Shown: positions 7,925-16,842 of the stretch, in pieces
How positions within the stretch are numbered: position 1 is the stretch's first letter
Layout of the letters: the number at the start of each line of letters is the position of its first letter
DNA from: Blastococcus tunisiensis
GTDB lineage: Bacteria > Actinomycetota > Actinomycetes > Mycobacteriales > Geodermatophilaceae
Reading direction: 5' to 3'
DNA: 64,000 nucleotides
Assembly: GCF_900112815.1 (NCBI RefSeq)
Contig: NZ_FOND01000009.1
Coordinates: forward strand, 62,001-126,000
Made by a program: the position numbers and the translations under genes
The notes under the pieces: generated by a model
Seen by the model: the letters and a program-made list of their open reading frames with translations, nothing else
What the model was told of the DNA's origin: nothing
Databases searched by the model: none

Positions 7925-8341
7925 ATGTCTGCACGTCGGAACCGTCCCATCCACCGCCTCGGCGGCGAGCGCGGCGCAGTCGCGGTCGAGTTCGCCCTCG
8001 TCGTGCCGCTCCTGCTCGTCCTCCTGTTCAGCATCGTGTCGGTCAGCCGGGCCTTCCAGGTCCAGGCCACCCTGTCCGGTGCCGCCCGCGAGGCGGCCCG
8101 CGCCATGGCCATCCAGAACGACTCCGGCGCAGCGCGCTCGGCGGCTGTCTTCGCCGCTTCCGCGGCGTCCGTTCCGTTGACGGCAGGGCAGGTCTCCATC
8201 TCGCCCTCGACCTGCACCGGCGCGTCGCCGAAGACGAACGTCGTCGTCACCATCACCTACCAGTTCAAGCCCACCGGTTCCTTCGCCGGAGGCGTGGCGT
8301 TCCCGATCACCAGCAAGGCGGTCCTCCGGTGCGGCGGCTGA
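7925..8341 (+). CDS. tadE: TadE-like pseudopilin
   Basis: A 138-residue minor pilin. The N-terminal GERGAVAVEFALVVPLLLVLL is the TadE motif: prepilin-like cleavage region with Glu at +5, then one membrane helix. An excellent ribosome site (GGAAGGAGG) precedes ATG 7925. The C-terminal extracytoplasmic part has two Cys. Its stop overlaps the GTG of the following TadG-like gene by 13 bases. Confidence 0.9.
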   Translation: MSARRNRPIHRLGGERGAVAVEFALVVPLLLVLLFSIVSVSRAFQVQATLSGAAREAARAMAIQNDSGAARSAAVFAASAASVPLTAGQVSISPSTCTGASPKTNVVVTITYQFKPTGSFAGGVAFPITSKAVLRCGG

Positions 8342-9279
8342 GCCCCGGCCGACCGGCCCGTCTGTCCCGGGGCCGGCTCGCCCGGCTGCGGGAGGAACGC
8401 GGCGGCATCGCCGTGATGCTCGCCCTGCTGATGCCGCTCCTCTTCGGGGCGGCCGCGCTCGGCATCGACATGGCTGCGGTGTGGTCCGCACGCCAGCAGG
8501 TCCAGACCGGCGCCGACGCCGCCGTTATCGCGGTCGCCATGGACTGCGCGCGGGGGGACTGCGGCAACATCAAGCAGACCGCCGAGGATGCCTTCTGGGC
8601 CAACGACGAGGCGGCCAAGCTGTCCAACCTCGGGCCCGGGGAGGGCTGGATCCGCGTCAACGGGCGTGAGGTCAGCGCGACGCAGAAGAAGGCCTGGCTC
8701 GTGAACCACTTCTTCGCCGGCGCCCTCGGCGAGGACACCGGCGAGCTGTCGGTCTCCTCGTACGCCGAGTGGGCGCCGTTCACCGAGGCGCGCTCGGAGC
8801 TCCCCTTCGCCATCTCGTACTGCACCTACAAGTCCCACGCGGCCTCGCTCGGCAGCAAGAACGTCGTGACGCTCGGTTCCGGGACGCCCGGGGGCAGCTG
8901 CTACACGCCTCAGGGCGAGCACGTGAACGGCGTGGGCATCAACTTCACCCGGCCCGACAGCGGCGAGTGCGGGACCACCACGGTGTGGAAGAGCACCTAC
9001 CGGTTCCAGAACGGATCCCTGCCCAGCGAGTGCTCCCAGGCCTACATCAGCTCGCTCGTGGGCCGGGACGTCGTCATCCCCGTCTGGGACGCCTCGCACG
9101 GCCAGGACTTCCGGGTCTACGGCTATGCCGCCTTCCGGGTGACCGGCTTCAGCACCACCGGCGGTGGGCGACTCACCGGCTACTTCACCTACTCCGCCCG
9201 CCAGGTCGACGACACCACGCCGCCTCCGAGGAACGCGCCCGACCTGGGTGCCCGAGCCGTCTTCCTGACCGACAAGTAA
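8329..9279 (+). CDS. TadG-like pilus protein (TadE/G family, large)
   Basis: A 316-residue protein with the N-terminal EERGGIAVMLALLMPLLFGAA segment, the membrane anchor of Flp pilus-assembly TadG proteins, then GADAAVIAVAMDCARG and a long secreted domain with about ten Cys, likely disulfide-linked. The GTG at 8329 lies inside the end of tadE; no ribosome site is obvious, so coupling to tadE is likely. It probably caps or initiates the pilus or binds a surface. The extracellular domain is not recognised. Confidence 0.85.
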   Translation: MRRLSPGRPARLSRGRLARLREERGGIAVMLALLMPLLFGAAALGIDMAAVWSARQQVQTGADAAVIAVAMDCARGDCGNIKQTAEDAFWANDEAAKLSNLGPGEGWIRVNGREVSATQKKAWLVNHFFAGALGEDTGELSVSSYAEWAPFTEARSELPFAISYCTYKSHAASLGSKNVVTLGSGTPGGSCYTPQGEHVNGVGINFTRPDSGECGTTTVWKSTYRFQNGSLPSECSQAYISSLVGRDVVIPVWDASHGQDFRVYGYAAFRVTGFSTTGGGRLTGYFTYSARQVDDTTPPPRNAPDLGARAVFLTDK

Positions 9280-9289
9280 AGGACTCGAC

Positions 9290-10012
9290 ATGACACGCCG
9301 ACTCATCGCCGCGGCAGCGGCCGTCCTCCTCGCCGTCCTGGGCGCCGTGGTCCTCATCGACTGGGTGCGCGACGCGGATGCCCGGGCCCAGGCCGACGAA
9401 CAGCTCGTCGACGTGCTCGTCATCGACAGCGAGGTGGCGGCGGGCACGCGCGCCGACGACCTCGGCAACCGCGTGTCCGTCGAGCAGGTGCCCGAGCGCC
9501 TGGTGGCCCCAGGCGCCGTGACCGCCCTCTCCGAGGTCACCGGCCAGATCGCCACCGCGTCGCTGCTGCCGGGCGAGCAGCTCGTCACCGGCCGCTTCGC
9601 CGAGCCGGCCGCGCTGGCGCCGGCAGGCACCGTGCCCGCCCCGGAGGGCACGGTGGAGGTCACCGTGGCGCTCGATGCCCAGCGGGCCGTCGGCGGGGTG
9701 CTCGAGGCCGGCGACAAGGTCGGCGTCCAGCTCACCAACGAGACGGCCGCCGACGGCGGCGTCACGGCCTACAGCGTCTACGAGGTGATGGACGGCGTGC
9801 TCGTGACCCGTGTCGTCGCCCCGGCCGACGACGACGACCCGGCCGCCACCCACCTCATCACCCTCGCCCTCGAGCCCCAGCAGGCTCAGCGATTCGTCCT
9901 GGGCACCTCGTCGCAGGCCATCTGGCTGTCGCTGCAGGAGGCCTCGCCGGTCTCCGGCGGCGTCGCCACCGTCGACACCTCCACCACCGTCACCCTGGGA
10001 GACGACCAGTGA
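9290..10012 (+). CDS. cpaB: Flp pilus assembly protein CpaB/RcpC (SAF domain)
   Basis: A 240-residue protein with one N-terminal membrane helix followed by a SAF domain (AAGTRADDL...) and an RcpC/CpaB domain. In diderms CpaB supports the secretin channel; no secretin gene is present here, as expected for a monoderm, so it likely stabilises the pilus across the cell wall. Its stop overlaps the next gene's GTG by 4 bases. Confidence 0.88.
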   Translation: MTRRLIAAAAAVLLAVLGAVVLIDWVRDADARAQADEQLVDVLVIDSEVAAGTRADDLGNRVSVEQVPERLVAPGAVTALSEVTGQIATASLLPGEQLVTGRFAEPAALAPAGTVPAPEGTVEVTVALDAQRAVGGVLEAGDKVGVQLTNETAADGGVTAYSVYEVMDGVLVTRVVAPADDDDPAATHLITLALEPQQAQRFVLGTSSQAIWLSLQEASPVSGGVATVDTSTTVTLGDDQ

Positions 10013-11217
10013 GCACCGTCCTGACCGTCGGCGTCCCCGCCGACCTCGTCCAGCAGCTGGAAGCCGCGCACACCGGGAAGCTCCACAGCCTCGAGCCCGC
10101 GGTCGTCGCGACGGGAGGCCTGCTGCGCAGGATCCAGGCCGCCGAATCGCCACTGGCCGTCGTCCTCGGCCCCGACGTCCGGCTCGACCGCGCCTTCGAG
10201 CTGGCCGGCCGGCTCGACGTCGCGGCCGCCACGAGCGTGGTCCTGGTCGTCGCGGACGCCGACCCCGAGCTCTGGATGGCTGCCATGCGTGCCGGGGTGC
10301 GGGACGTCCTCAGCCCCGACGCATCAGCGCAGGACGTCGCGGCGGTCCTGGCGCGTGCCACCGAGCTGGCCCGCGCCCGCCGGGACATGGCCCAGGCCGA
10401 TCCCGGCGCGGCCCGGGCCGACCACCGCGTCATCGTCGTCGCCTCCCCCAAGGGTGGCGTCGGCAAGACGACGGTCTCGACGAACCTCGCGGTAGGGCTT
10501 GCCCGGTCCGGTCATGGGTCGACGGTGATCGTCGACCTGGACGTGCAGTTCGGGGACGTGGCCAGCGCGCTGGCGATGGCTCCGGAGTACACGCTGCCCG
10601 ACACCGTCCACGGCGCGGCCAGCAACGACCCGCTGGCCCTGAAGACCTTCCTCGGCCGGCACGCCAGCGGTCTGTTCGTCGTCGCCGGGAGCGACTCCCC
10701 GGCAGCGGGCGACGCGGTGACCGCCGCGCAGGTCGCCCAGCTGATCGACACGTTGTCCCGGGAGTTCCGCCACGTCGTCATCGACACCGCACCCGGGCTG
10801 GCCGACCACACGCTCGTGGCGCTGGAGCGGGCCACCGATCTCGTCCTGGTCAGCAGCATGGACGTGCCCGGGGTCCGGGGCATGCGCAAGGAGCTGAACG
10901 TGCTCGAGGAGCTCTCCCTCGTGCCGGCCGGCCGGCACCTCGTCCTCAACATGGCCGACTCCGCCGGCGCGCTGTCGATGGCCGACGTCACCACGACGAT
11001 CGGCGCCCCGCTGGACGTCGTCCTGCCCCGCAGCACCGCGGTGCCGTTGTCCACCAACACCGGGATCCCGCTGCTGGAGAGCGACGCCCGCGACGCGGTC
11101 ACCCGCGGCCTCCAGGTACTCCTGGAGCGCATGGTCCCCGAGCACTCCGACGGTGCTCCCACCGGGGGGGCCGGTCTGTCCGGCCTGCTCGGCCGGCTCA
11201 AGGCGGGTGGCCGGTGA
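10009..11217 (+). CDS. cpaE: CpaE/TadZ-like MinD-family ATPase
   Basis: A 402-residue protein. About 130 N-terminal residues form a receiver-like domain lacking a clear phospho-acceptor pattern, followed by a MinD/ParA ATPase domain with the deviant Walker A SPKGGVGKTTVSTNLA and IVDLDVQFGD. TadZ/CpaE proteins localise the Tad machine in the cell. Starts at GTG overlapping the cpaB stop (GTGA) and overlaps cpaF in the same way, showing a tight operon. Confidence 0.9.
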   Translation: MSTVLTVGVPADLVQQLEAAHTGKLHSLEPAVVATGGLLRRIQAAESPLAVVLGPDVRLDRAFELAGRLDVAAATSVVLVVADADPELWMAAMRAGVRDVLSPDASAQDVAAVLARATELARARRDMAQADPGAARADHRVIVVASPKGGVGKTTVSTNLAVGLARSGHGSTVIVDLDVQFGDVASALAMAPEYTLPDTVHGAASNDPLALKTFLGRHASGLFVVAGSDSPAAGDAVTAAQVAQLIDTLSREFRHVVIDTAPGLADHTLVALERATDLVLVSSMDVPGVRGMRKELNVLEELSLVPAGRHLVLNMADSAGALSMADVTTTIGAPLDVVLPRSTAVPLSTNTGIPLLESDARDAVTRGLQVLLERMVPEHSDGAPTGGAGLSGLLGRLKAGGR

Positions 11218-12692
11218 ACCTCAGCGAGCGCCTGTCGCAGGCGCGCGGGGAGGAAGCCCTCAGCACCGATCCGGTGCCCCCTGCCACGGCCGACGCCGGC
11301 CGTCTGGCGACCCGGGTGGCCACGGTGGTGGCGAGCTCGGAGGACAAGCCGGCCGCGCGGGCGGCGGCGCCCGAGGCGGCGGCGATGCCCGTCGACGGGC
11401 TCGCCCGGCTCAAGGCCCGGGCCAGCCAGGCGCTCTTCGACCGCCTCGGGGCCAAGCTCTCCGACCCGGATCTCCCCGAGGAGCAGCTGCACGGCCTGGT
11501 GCGCACCGAGCTGCAGCGGGTCATCGCCAACGAGCAGGGCAGCGCCCTCTCGGTCGAGGACCGCCGTCGGCTGATCGCCGAGATCACCGACGAGGTGCTC
11601 GGGCACGGTCCGCTGCAGCCCTACCTCGACGACCCCACCGTGAGCGAGATCATGGTGAACGGACCCGAGCTCGTCTACGTCGAGCGCTCGGGGCGCCTGG
11701 TCCGCACGGGCACGTCCTTCACCTCCGAGACGCACCTGCGCCGGGTGATCGAGCGGATCGTGTCCCGGGTCGGACGCCGCATCGACGAGAGCTCTCCGCT
11801 GGTGGACGCCCGGCTGTCGGACGGCTCCCGGGTGAACGCGATCATCCCCCCGCTGGCTTTCGGCGGGTCCTCGCTCACCATCCGCAAGTTCAGCAGCACG
11901 CCGTTCGAGGTCAGTGACCTGATCGGGTTCGGGACCATGACCCCGGAGATGGCCGAGCTGCTGCGGGCCTGCGTCGAAGCGCGGCTGAACATCATCGTGT
12001 CGGGCGGCACGGGCACGGGCAAGACGACGCTGCTCAACGTGCTGTCGTCGTTCATCCCCGACTACGAGCGCATCATCACCATCGAGGACGCCGTCGAGCT
12101 GCAGCTCCAGCAGGAGCACGTCGTCCGGCTGGAGTCCCGCCCGCCGAACATCGAGGGGAAGGGCGCGGTCTCCATCCGCGACCTGGTGCGCAACTCGCTG
12201 CGCATGCGCCCCGACCGCATCGTCGTCGGCGAGGTCCGTGGCGGAGAGAGCCTGGACATGCTGCAGGCGATGAACACCGGGCACGACGGCTCCCTGTCGA
12301 CGGTGCACGCGAACAACCCCCGGGACGCCATCGCACGCCTGGAGACGCTGGTGCTCATGGCGGGGATGGATCTGCCTCTGCGCGCCGTGCGCGAGCAGGT
12401 CGCCTCGGCGGTGGACGTCGTCGTCCAGGTCTCCCGGATGCGGGACGGCACCCGCCGGATCACCCACGTGACCGAGGTCCAGGGGGTCGAGGGGGAGACC
12501 GTGACCATGCAGGACGCCTTCACCTTCGACTACTCGGCCGGCACCGACCTCAACGGCCGGTTGCTGGGCAGGGCCGTGCCCACGGGCGTGCGGCCGCGCT
12601 TCACCGAGCGGTTCGCCGAGCTCGGCATCGCGCTCTCGCCACGGGTCTTCGGCCACGCGGCGACGCGGGAGCCGGCCGGGAAGCGGTCGTGA
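11214..12692 (+). CDS. cpaF: Type II/IV secretion ATPase CpaF/TadA
   Basis: A 492-residue hexameric ATPase that powers pilus extension (and retraction in Tad systems). Visible are the Walker [13 protein letters not shown], the Asp box around [12 protein letters not shown], Walker B region [16 protein letters not shown] and the His box [11 protein letters not shown]. The start is GTG 11214, overlapping the cpaE stop; a longer open frame upstream is a shadow of cpaE. The N-terminal 100 residues are Ala-rich and poorly conserved. Confidence 0.95.
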   Translation: MNLSERLSQARGEEALSTDPVPPATADAGRLATRVATVVASSEDKPAARAAAPEAAAMPVDGLARLKARASQALFDRLGAKLSDPDLPEEQLHGLVRTELQRVIANEQGSALSVEDRRRLIAEITDEVLGHGPLQPYLDDPTVSEIMVNGPELVYVERSGRLVRTGTSFTSETHLRRVIERIVSRVGRRIDESSPLVDARLSDGSRVNAIIPPLAFGGSSLTIRKFSSTPFEVSDLIGFGTMTPEMAELLRACVEARLNIIVSGGTGTGKTTLLNVLSSFIPDYERIITIEDAVELQLQQEHVVRLESRPPNIEGKGAVSIRDLVRNSLRMRPDRIVVGEVRGGESLDMLQAMNTGHDGSLSTVHANNPRDAIARLETLVLMAGMDLPLRAVREQVASAVDVVVQVSRMRDGTRRITHVTEVQGVEGETVTMQDAFTFDYSAGTDLNGRLLGRAVPTGVRPRFTERFAELGIALSPRVFGHAATREPAGKRS

Positions 12693-13630
12693 TGTCCGGT
12701 CTCGTGTGGGTCGCGCTGCTCGCCTGCGCCGCCTCCATCGCCCTCGTCGTGCTCGCGGTCGCCTCTCCTGGGCGTGCCACGGTGCCGCTGAGCCGGCTCG
12801 ACCCGAGCGCCACCCCGGCGCGCAGCCGGCTGGCGGGAGCGGCGGAGGACACCACCGCCCTGGCCGACCGGCTGCTCGGGAGGACGGGCCGGACCGGTCA
12901 GCTCCAGGAAGTCCTGGAGCAGGCCGGCATCCAGACCCGCCCGGCGGAGCTGCTGGTCATCACCGGGGGCGTCGCGCTCGGCGCCGGCGTCGTGGGCCTG
13001 GCGACCGGCGGCGCCGCCATCGGGCTGCTGCTGGTGGTTCTCGCGCCGCTCGGCGTAGCGGCCGTCATCAGCGTCCGCCGCACCCGGCGCCAGGCAGCGT
13101 TCATGGCTCAGCTGGACGAGTCGCTGCAGCTCATGGCCAGCAGCCTGCGCGCCGGGCACAGCGTGCTCCGGGCCCTCGACGCCGTTTCTCGCGACTCCGA
13201 GTCACCCACCGCCGAGGAGTTCTCCCGCGTGGTCAACGAGACAAGGGTCGGTCGGGACGTCAAGGAGGCACTGGAGGAGGTGGCCCAGCGCACCGGCAGC
13301 GAGGACTTCTCCTGGGTCGTGCAGGCCATCGCCATCCACCGTGAGGTGGGCGGCAACCTCGCCGAGGTGCTCGACGGCGTCGGGACGACCATCCGCGAGC
13401 GCAACGAGTTGCGCCGCCAGGCCCGGGTGCTGTCCGCCGAGGGGCGGGCGTCGGGCGTCGTGCTGTTCACTCTTCCGCTCGTCGTGAGCGGGCTGCTCGC
13501 CGTTGTCGCGCCCGACTACATGGGCGCGCTCGTGCGGTCCTCGACCGGCCTCGTCATGCTCGCCACCGCGGCGGCGTTGATGGTCGTCGGCACGCTGTGG
13601 CTGCGCACGATCGTGAAGGTGAGGTTCTGA
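12689..13630 (+). CDS. tadB: Tad inner-membrane platform protein TadB
   Basis: A 313-residue type II secretion F-domain protein. A hydrophobic N-terminal segment is followed by paired helices, the F domain (LDESLQLMASSLRAGHS and HREVGGNLAEVLD motifs) and two C-terminal membrane helices. GTG 12689 overlaps the cpaF stop; ATG 12692 is a near-identical alternative. It works with TadC as the membrane platform turned by CpaF. Confidence 0.93.
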   Translation: MMSGLVWVALLACAASIALVVLAVASPGRATVPLSRLDPSATPARSRLAGAAEDTTALADRLLGRTGRTGQLQEVLEQAGIQTRPAELLVITGGVALGAGVVGLATGGAAIGLLLVVLAPLGVAAVISVRRTRRQAAFMAQLDESLQLMASSLRAGHSVLRALDAVSRDSESPTAEEFSRVVNETRVGRDVKEALEEVAQRTGSEDFSWVVQAIAIHREVGGNLAEVLDGVGTTIRERNELRRQARVLSAEGRASGVVLFTLPLVVSGLLAVVAPDYMGALVRSSTGLVMLATAAALMVVGTLWLRTIVKVRF

Positions 13631-14517
13631 TGACCCCGGTCGTGCTCCTCGGTGTGGTGGCGGTCGCCGGCGCGGTCGGGTGCCTCACGTACACGGTCGT
13701 GGGCCACTCGGGCCGGGCGCTGGGCATCGCCCGCCGCAACCTCACCCGTGGCCTGGCCACCACCACGGTGGAGGTCGGCTCGCTGGAGTCACGCGGGTCG
13801 GGTGCCACGGCACTGCTGCGGGTCATCACCCCGGACTCCGAGGCGCGACGCGCCCGTCGGCTGCTCGAGGTGGCCGGGTACCCCCGTTCGCTGACCCTCA
13901 CCAGGGTGCTGTGGGCCAAGCTCGCGCTCGCGGGGATGGCCGCACTGATCGGTCTCACCCTCCTCGCGACGGGGGCGGGCACGCTTGCGTGGGTGCTTGT
14001 GCCGGTCGCGGTGCTCGGTGCCTACCGGCTGCCCGAGGCCGTCCTCTGGAGTCGTGGCGAGGAGCGGCAGAAGGCCATCACACACGAGCTGCCTGACGTG
14101 CTGGACCAGATGACGGTCGCCGTGGCGGCAGGGCTCGGCTTCGAGGCGGCCCTCTCGCGGGCGGCCGCCAACGGCAAGGGGCCGCTGGCCGACGAGCTCT
14201 CGCGGACCTTGCACGACGTCGCCGTCGGGCGACCGCGCCGGGAGGCGTACAACGCCCTGGTCGGCCGGACGAAGGTGCCGGACCTCAAGCGTTTCGTGGC
14301 CGCGGTCAACCAGGCCGACGCCTACGGCATCGCCATCGCCGACGTGCTCAAGTCACAGGCGCAGGAGATGCGCGTCAAGCGGCGCCAGCGCGCCGAGGAG
14401 CAGGCGATGAAGGTCCCCGTCAAGGTCACCCTGCCACTGATGCTGTGCTTCCTGCCGGCCCTCCTGATCGCCGTGGTAGGCCCCGCCATCCTGGGGATCA
14501 TGGGCAACCTCGGTTAG
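13630..14517 (+). CDS. tadC: Tad inner-membrane platform protein TadC
   Basis: A 295-residue F-domain protein with N-terminal membrane helices, the LPDVLDQMTVAVAAGLGFEAAL motif region and a C-terminal pair of helices ending in VGPAILGIMGNLG. ATG 13630 shares one base with the tadB stop. Last gene of the pilus operon, followed by the repeats and hairpin at 14530-14648. Confidence 0.93.
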   Translation: MTPVVLLGVVAVAGAVGCLTYTVVGHSGRALGIARRNLTRGLATTTVEVGSLESRGSGATALLRVITPDSEARRARRLLEVAGYPRSLTLTRVLWAKLALAGMAALIGLTLLATGAGTLAWVLVPVAVLGAYRLPEAVLWSRGEERQKAITHELPDVLDQMTVAVAAGLGFEAALSRAAANGKGPLADELSRTLHDVAVGRPRREAYNALVGRTKVPDLKRFVAAVNQADAYGIAIADVLKSQAQEMRVKRRQRAEEQAMKVPVKVTLPLMLCFLPALLIAVVGPAILGIMGNLG

Positions 14518-14529
14518 CCGACCCGTGGG

Positions 14530-14594
14530 TGCGGCCATCGGCTGCAGCGCGGCAACCCCCGCTGCGGCCATCGGCTGCAGCGCGGCAACCCCCG
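14530..14594. repeat. Two-copy 33-base tandem repeat
   Basis: A 32-base unit beginning TGCGGCCATCGG and containing the PstI-like palindrome CTGCAG occurs at 14530-14561 and identically at 14563-14594, a period of 33 bases. It lies between tadC and the hairpin that follows. No coding role is evident. Confidence 0.85.
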
Positions 14595-14648
14595 AATGCG
14601 ACGAACTCGTGGTCATCGAAGGCTGATGGCCACGAGTTCGTCGCATTC
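14594..14648. terminator. Long hairpin between convergent genes
   Basis: Arms 14594-14616 and 14626-14648 (23 bases each) pair at 22 positions, the last being a G:U pair on the plus-strand RNA, around a 9-base loop. It lies between the convergent tadC and 14658-14990 genes and probably terminates both. No T-run. The arm sequence is lower in GC than its surroundings and may be one copy of a dispersed palindromic repeat. Confidence 0.7.
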
Positions 14649-14657
14649 GCTGGTCGG

Positions 14658-14990
14658 TCAGCGGGGCTGGGCCGGGTTGGTCGGGTCGCCCTGGGACGGC
14701 GGGTTGACCGGCGGCCCGGTCGTCGCCTCCGACACCGGCGAGCCGCCCGCCGCCGGCGGCGGTGCGTCGGCACCCGTCGCCGCCGGGTCCCCGCCGGACG
14801 GCTGTGCGCCGTTCGCCAGCCCGGAAAGCCGGTGCTCCATCGCGCTCACCACCTGCATCCGGTTGGCGTGGGAGCGCTCGTAGGCCAGCAGCGTCTTCAG
14901 GTCGTCGGAACCCAGGGTCCGGATCCGGGTGGTCAGCGATCCCACGGGCAGGTGGTCGTAGTCCTTCAGCGGCAGATCGCGCTCGGGCAC
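14658..14990 (-). CDS. Small actinobacterial helical protein
   Basis: A 110-residue protein. The N-terminal half (DLPLKDYDHLPVGSLTTRIR, then TLLAYERSHANRMQVVSAME) is predicted helical and resembles a conserved actinobacterial domain that I cannot name with certainty. The C-terminal third is Pro/Ala/Gly rich and probably disordered. GTG 14990 has a good ribosome site (GAGAGGA). Function unknown. Confidence 0.75.
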   Translation of the reverse strand: MPERDLPLKDYDHLPVGSLTTRIRTLGSDDLKTLLAYERSHANRMQVVSAMEHRLSGLANGAQPSGGDPAATGADAPPPAAGGSPVSEATTGPPVNPPSQGDPTNPAQPR

Positions 14991-15150
14991 GTCTCGTCCT
15001 CTCGACGGTCTCGGGATCGGTCCCGACGCGCCTACCCCTGCCGGCTGCCCGCGACACCGGGTGTGAGGCCCCGGCCGGTGGGTAGGCGGCGACGGCAAGG
15101 GTGTCCAGCGCAGGGCACCGACCGATCGACCGAGGAGTTGTCCCATCGCC

Positions 15151-16281
15151 ATGGACGTGTCCTTCCTGGAGCCCGTCTTCGCCGCCTCCGGCCCGTTCGC
15201 CACCGTCTGCGCCGACGTCACGCACACCACCGAGAACGCCGACGCCGAACTGGAGCTGCGCGTGCGCGCGCTCGCCGAGCGGCTGACCGCACAGGGAGCG
15301 CCGGACACGGTGGTCGACGCCGTCCGCGGCCGCCTGCTCGAGGGCAACGACGGCGGGCAGGCCGGCACCCTGCGCGGGCGCGCCGTGGTGGTCGCCGCCG
15401 ACGGGTCGGTCGTGCTCGACGAGGCGCTCGCGGACTCTCCCCGGCAGGAGCTGTGCGAGTGGTCGCCCCAGCCGGCGCTGCTGCCGGTGCTCGGCCAGCT
15501 CGCCGGCCGGGTCCCGCACCTGGTCGTCATCGCCGACCGGGTGGGCGCCGACATCTCCGTGGTCGGCCCGGCCGGCCGCGAGGAGGAGGAGAAGCAGGTG
15601 GAGGGCGACACCTTCCACATGCGCAAGGTGAAGGTCGGTGGCTGGGCGCACAACGTCTACATGCACACCGCCGAGAACCAGTGGACCGAGAACGCCGACC
15701 AGGTGGCCGAGGAGATCTCCTCGCTGGCCCGGCGGCTCCCGCTCGGCTTCGTCCTCGTCGCCGGCGACGTCCGCGCCCGCCAGATCCTCACCGACCGGGC
15801 CTCCGACTCGTGGTCGGACCTGGTCGTCTCCATGGACGAGGGCGGCCGGGCAGCCGGCGCCGACCGCGAGCCGGTGCAGCGCCGCGCGGCCGAGCTGGTC
15901 GCCGAGCACGAGGCCCGGGCGATCGCCGAGGCCCTCGAGCAGATCCAGGCCGCCGGGGCGCACGGGTTGTCGGCCACCGGCACCGAGCAGGTCGTCGAGG
16001 CGCTGCGCAAGGGGCAGGTCGAGACGCTGGTGCTCGCCGACGACCACGGGGACGACACCCTGCTGGTCGGCGGCTCGCCGGCCGAGCTGGGCGTGAACCA
16101 GCACGACATGGACGCGCTCGGCATCCACGGCGAGGTCGTGCCCGCCGACCGCGCCCTGCTCGCGGCCGCCGTCGCCGGCGCGGCAGGCGTCGTCGTCGTA
16201 CCCCGGTCGGCCATGCCGGACGGCATCCCCGTGGCCGCCGTCCTGCGCTACACCGACGCCTCGACGGCGTCCGCGTCCTGA
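15151..16281 (+). CDS. Rv2629/Vms1-like protein (baeRF family)
   Basis: A 376-residue protein resembling Mycobacterium Rv2629 and the bacterial/archaeal eRF1-like 'baeRF' families, relatives of the Vms1/ANKZF1 peptidyl-tRNA hydrolases of ribosome quality control. Visible are strands FATVCADVTHTTENAD at the N-terminus, a central VEGDTFHMRKVKVGGWAHN motif, a helix-rich stretch, and a C-terminal domain with TLVLADDHGDDTLLVGG. ATG 15151 is preceded by AGGAG about 12 bases away. Rv2629 is linked to hypoxia/dormancy. First of a co-directional set with a DUF2795 protein. Confidence 0.82.
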   Translation: MDVSFLEPVFAASGPFATVCADVTHTTENADAELELRVRALAERLTAQGAPDTVVDAVRGRLLEGNDGGQAGTLRGRAVVVAADGSVVLDEALADSPRQELCEWSPQPALLPVLGQLAGRVPHLVVIADRVGADISVVGPAGREEEEKQVEGDTFHMRKVKVGGWAHNVYMHTAENQWTENADQVAEEISSLARRLPLGFVLVAGDVRARQILTDRASDSWSDLVVSMDEGGRAAGADREPVQRRAAELVAEHEARAIAEALEQIQAAGAHGLSATGTEQVVEALRKGQVETLVLADDHGDDTLLVGGSPAELGVNQHDMDALGIHGEVVPADRALLAAAVAGAAGVVVVPRSAMPDGIPVAAVLRYTDASTASAS

Positions 16282-16330
16282 TCCCCCGGTTGCACCAAGC
16301 CCCTCAGTTGCACGAAGGAGAGCGTTTCCC

Positions 16331-16588
16331 GTGAGCGACCCGCACCAGCCCGCCACACCGCCCGGCACCGACGAGCGGGACATCGAGCGCCGCGCAGCGC
16401 TGTCCGAGGTCCTCGGCAAGGAGGTGTGGCCGGCCGACCGCGACACCCTGCTGGCCAAGGCGCAGGAGGGCAATGCGACCGACAGCATCATCGGCCAGCT
16501 GCGCCGCCTCCCGGAGGGGCAGCGGTTCGACAACGTGCAGGACGTCGCCCGGGCCCTGGGTCTCGGCACCGAGCAGCAGCGGTTCTGA
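16331..16588 (+). CDS. DUF2795-type small protein
   Basis: An 85-residue protein starting at GTG 16331 after the ribosome site AAGGAGAG. The C-terminal part (GNATDSIIGQLRRLPEGQRF and FDNVQDVARALG) matches the compact helical DUF2795 fold as I recall it. It follows the Rv2629-like gene by 49 bases and is 1 base from the next small gene. Function unknown; frequent neighbour of stress genes. Confidence 0.75.
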   Translation: MSDPHQPATPPGTDERDIERRAALSEVLGKEVWPADRDTLLAKAQEGNATDSIIGQLRRLPEGQRFDNVQDVARALGLGTEQQRF

Positions 16589-16589
16589 C

Positions 16590-16841
16590 ATGCCGTCGAT
16601 GAAGGAGCCCACGCCCGAGGCCGTCGCCAACGTGACCGAGGGGAACGTGGAGACGCGGGCCCAGCTGCTGCCGGAGGAGGTGGCCGTGGAGGGCCACCCG
16701 GACCCGGCACAGGGCGACCTCGACCCCAAGGTGCAGGCGGCGGTCATCCTGGCCGAGTCCGAGGAACGGACCGTCCACGCCGACCCGGACGACGCGCAGG
16801 GTGGGCACCGCCAGTCGGCGGAGACCGCCGACCAGCCCTGA
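16590..16841 (+). CDS. Small acidic hypothetical protein
   Basis: An 83-residue, strongly acidic protein (many Glu/Asp, including VTEGNVETRAQLLPEE) with no hydrophobic segment; probably disordered or a small partner of the adjacent DUF2795 protein. ATG 16590 is 2 bases after the previous stop, and the thioesterase GTG lies 1 base beyond its own stop, so it is embedded in an operon. No family recognised. Confidence 0.65.
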   Translation: MPSMKEPTPEAVANVTEGNVETRAQLLPEEVAVEGHPDPAQGDLDPKVQAAVILAESEERTVHADPDDAQGGHRQSAETADQP

Positions 16842-16842
16842 C

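Noticed and set aside
10512-12656. 714-codon minus-strand frame across cpaE and cpaF
   Set aside because: Antisense shadow; both Tad ATPases have complete motifs on the plus strand.
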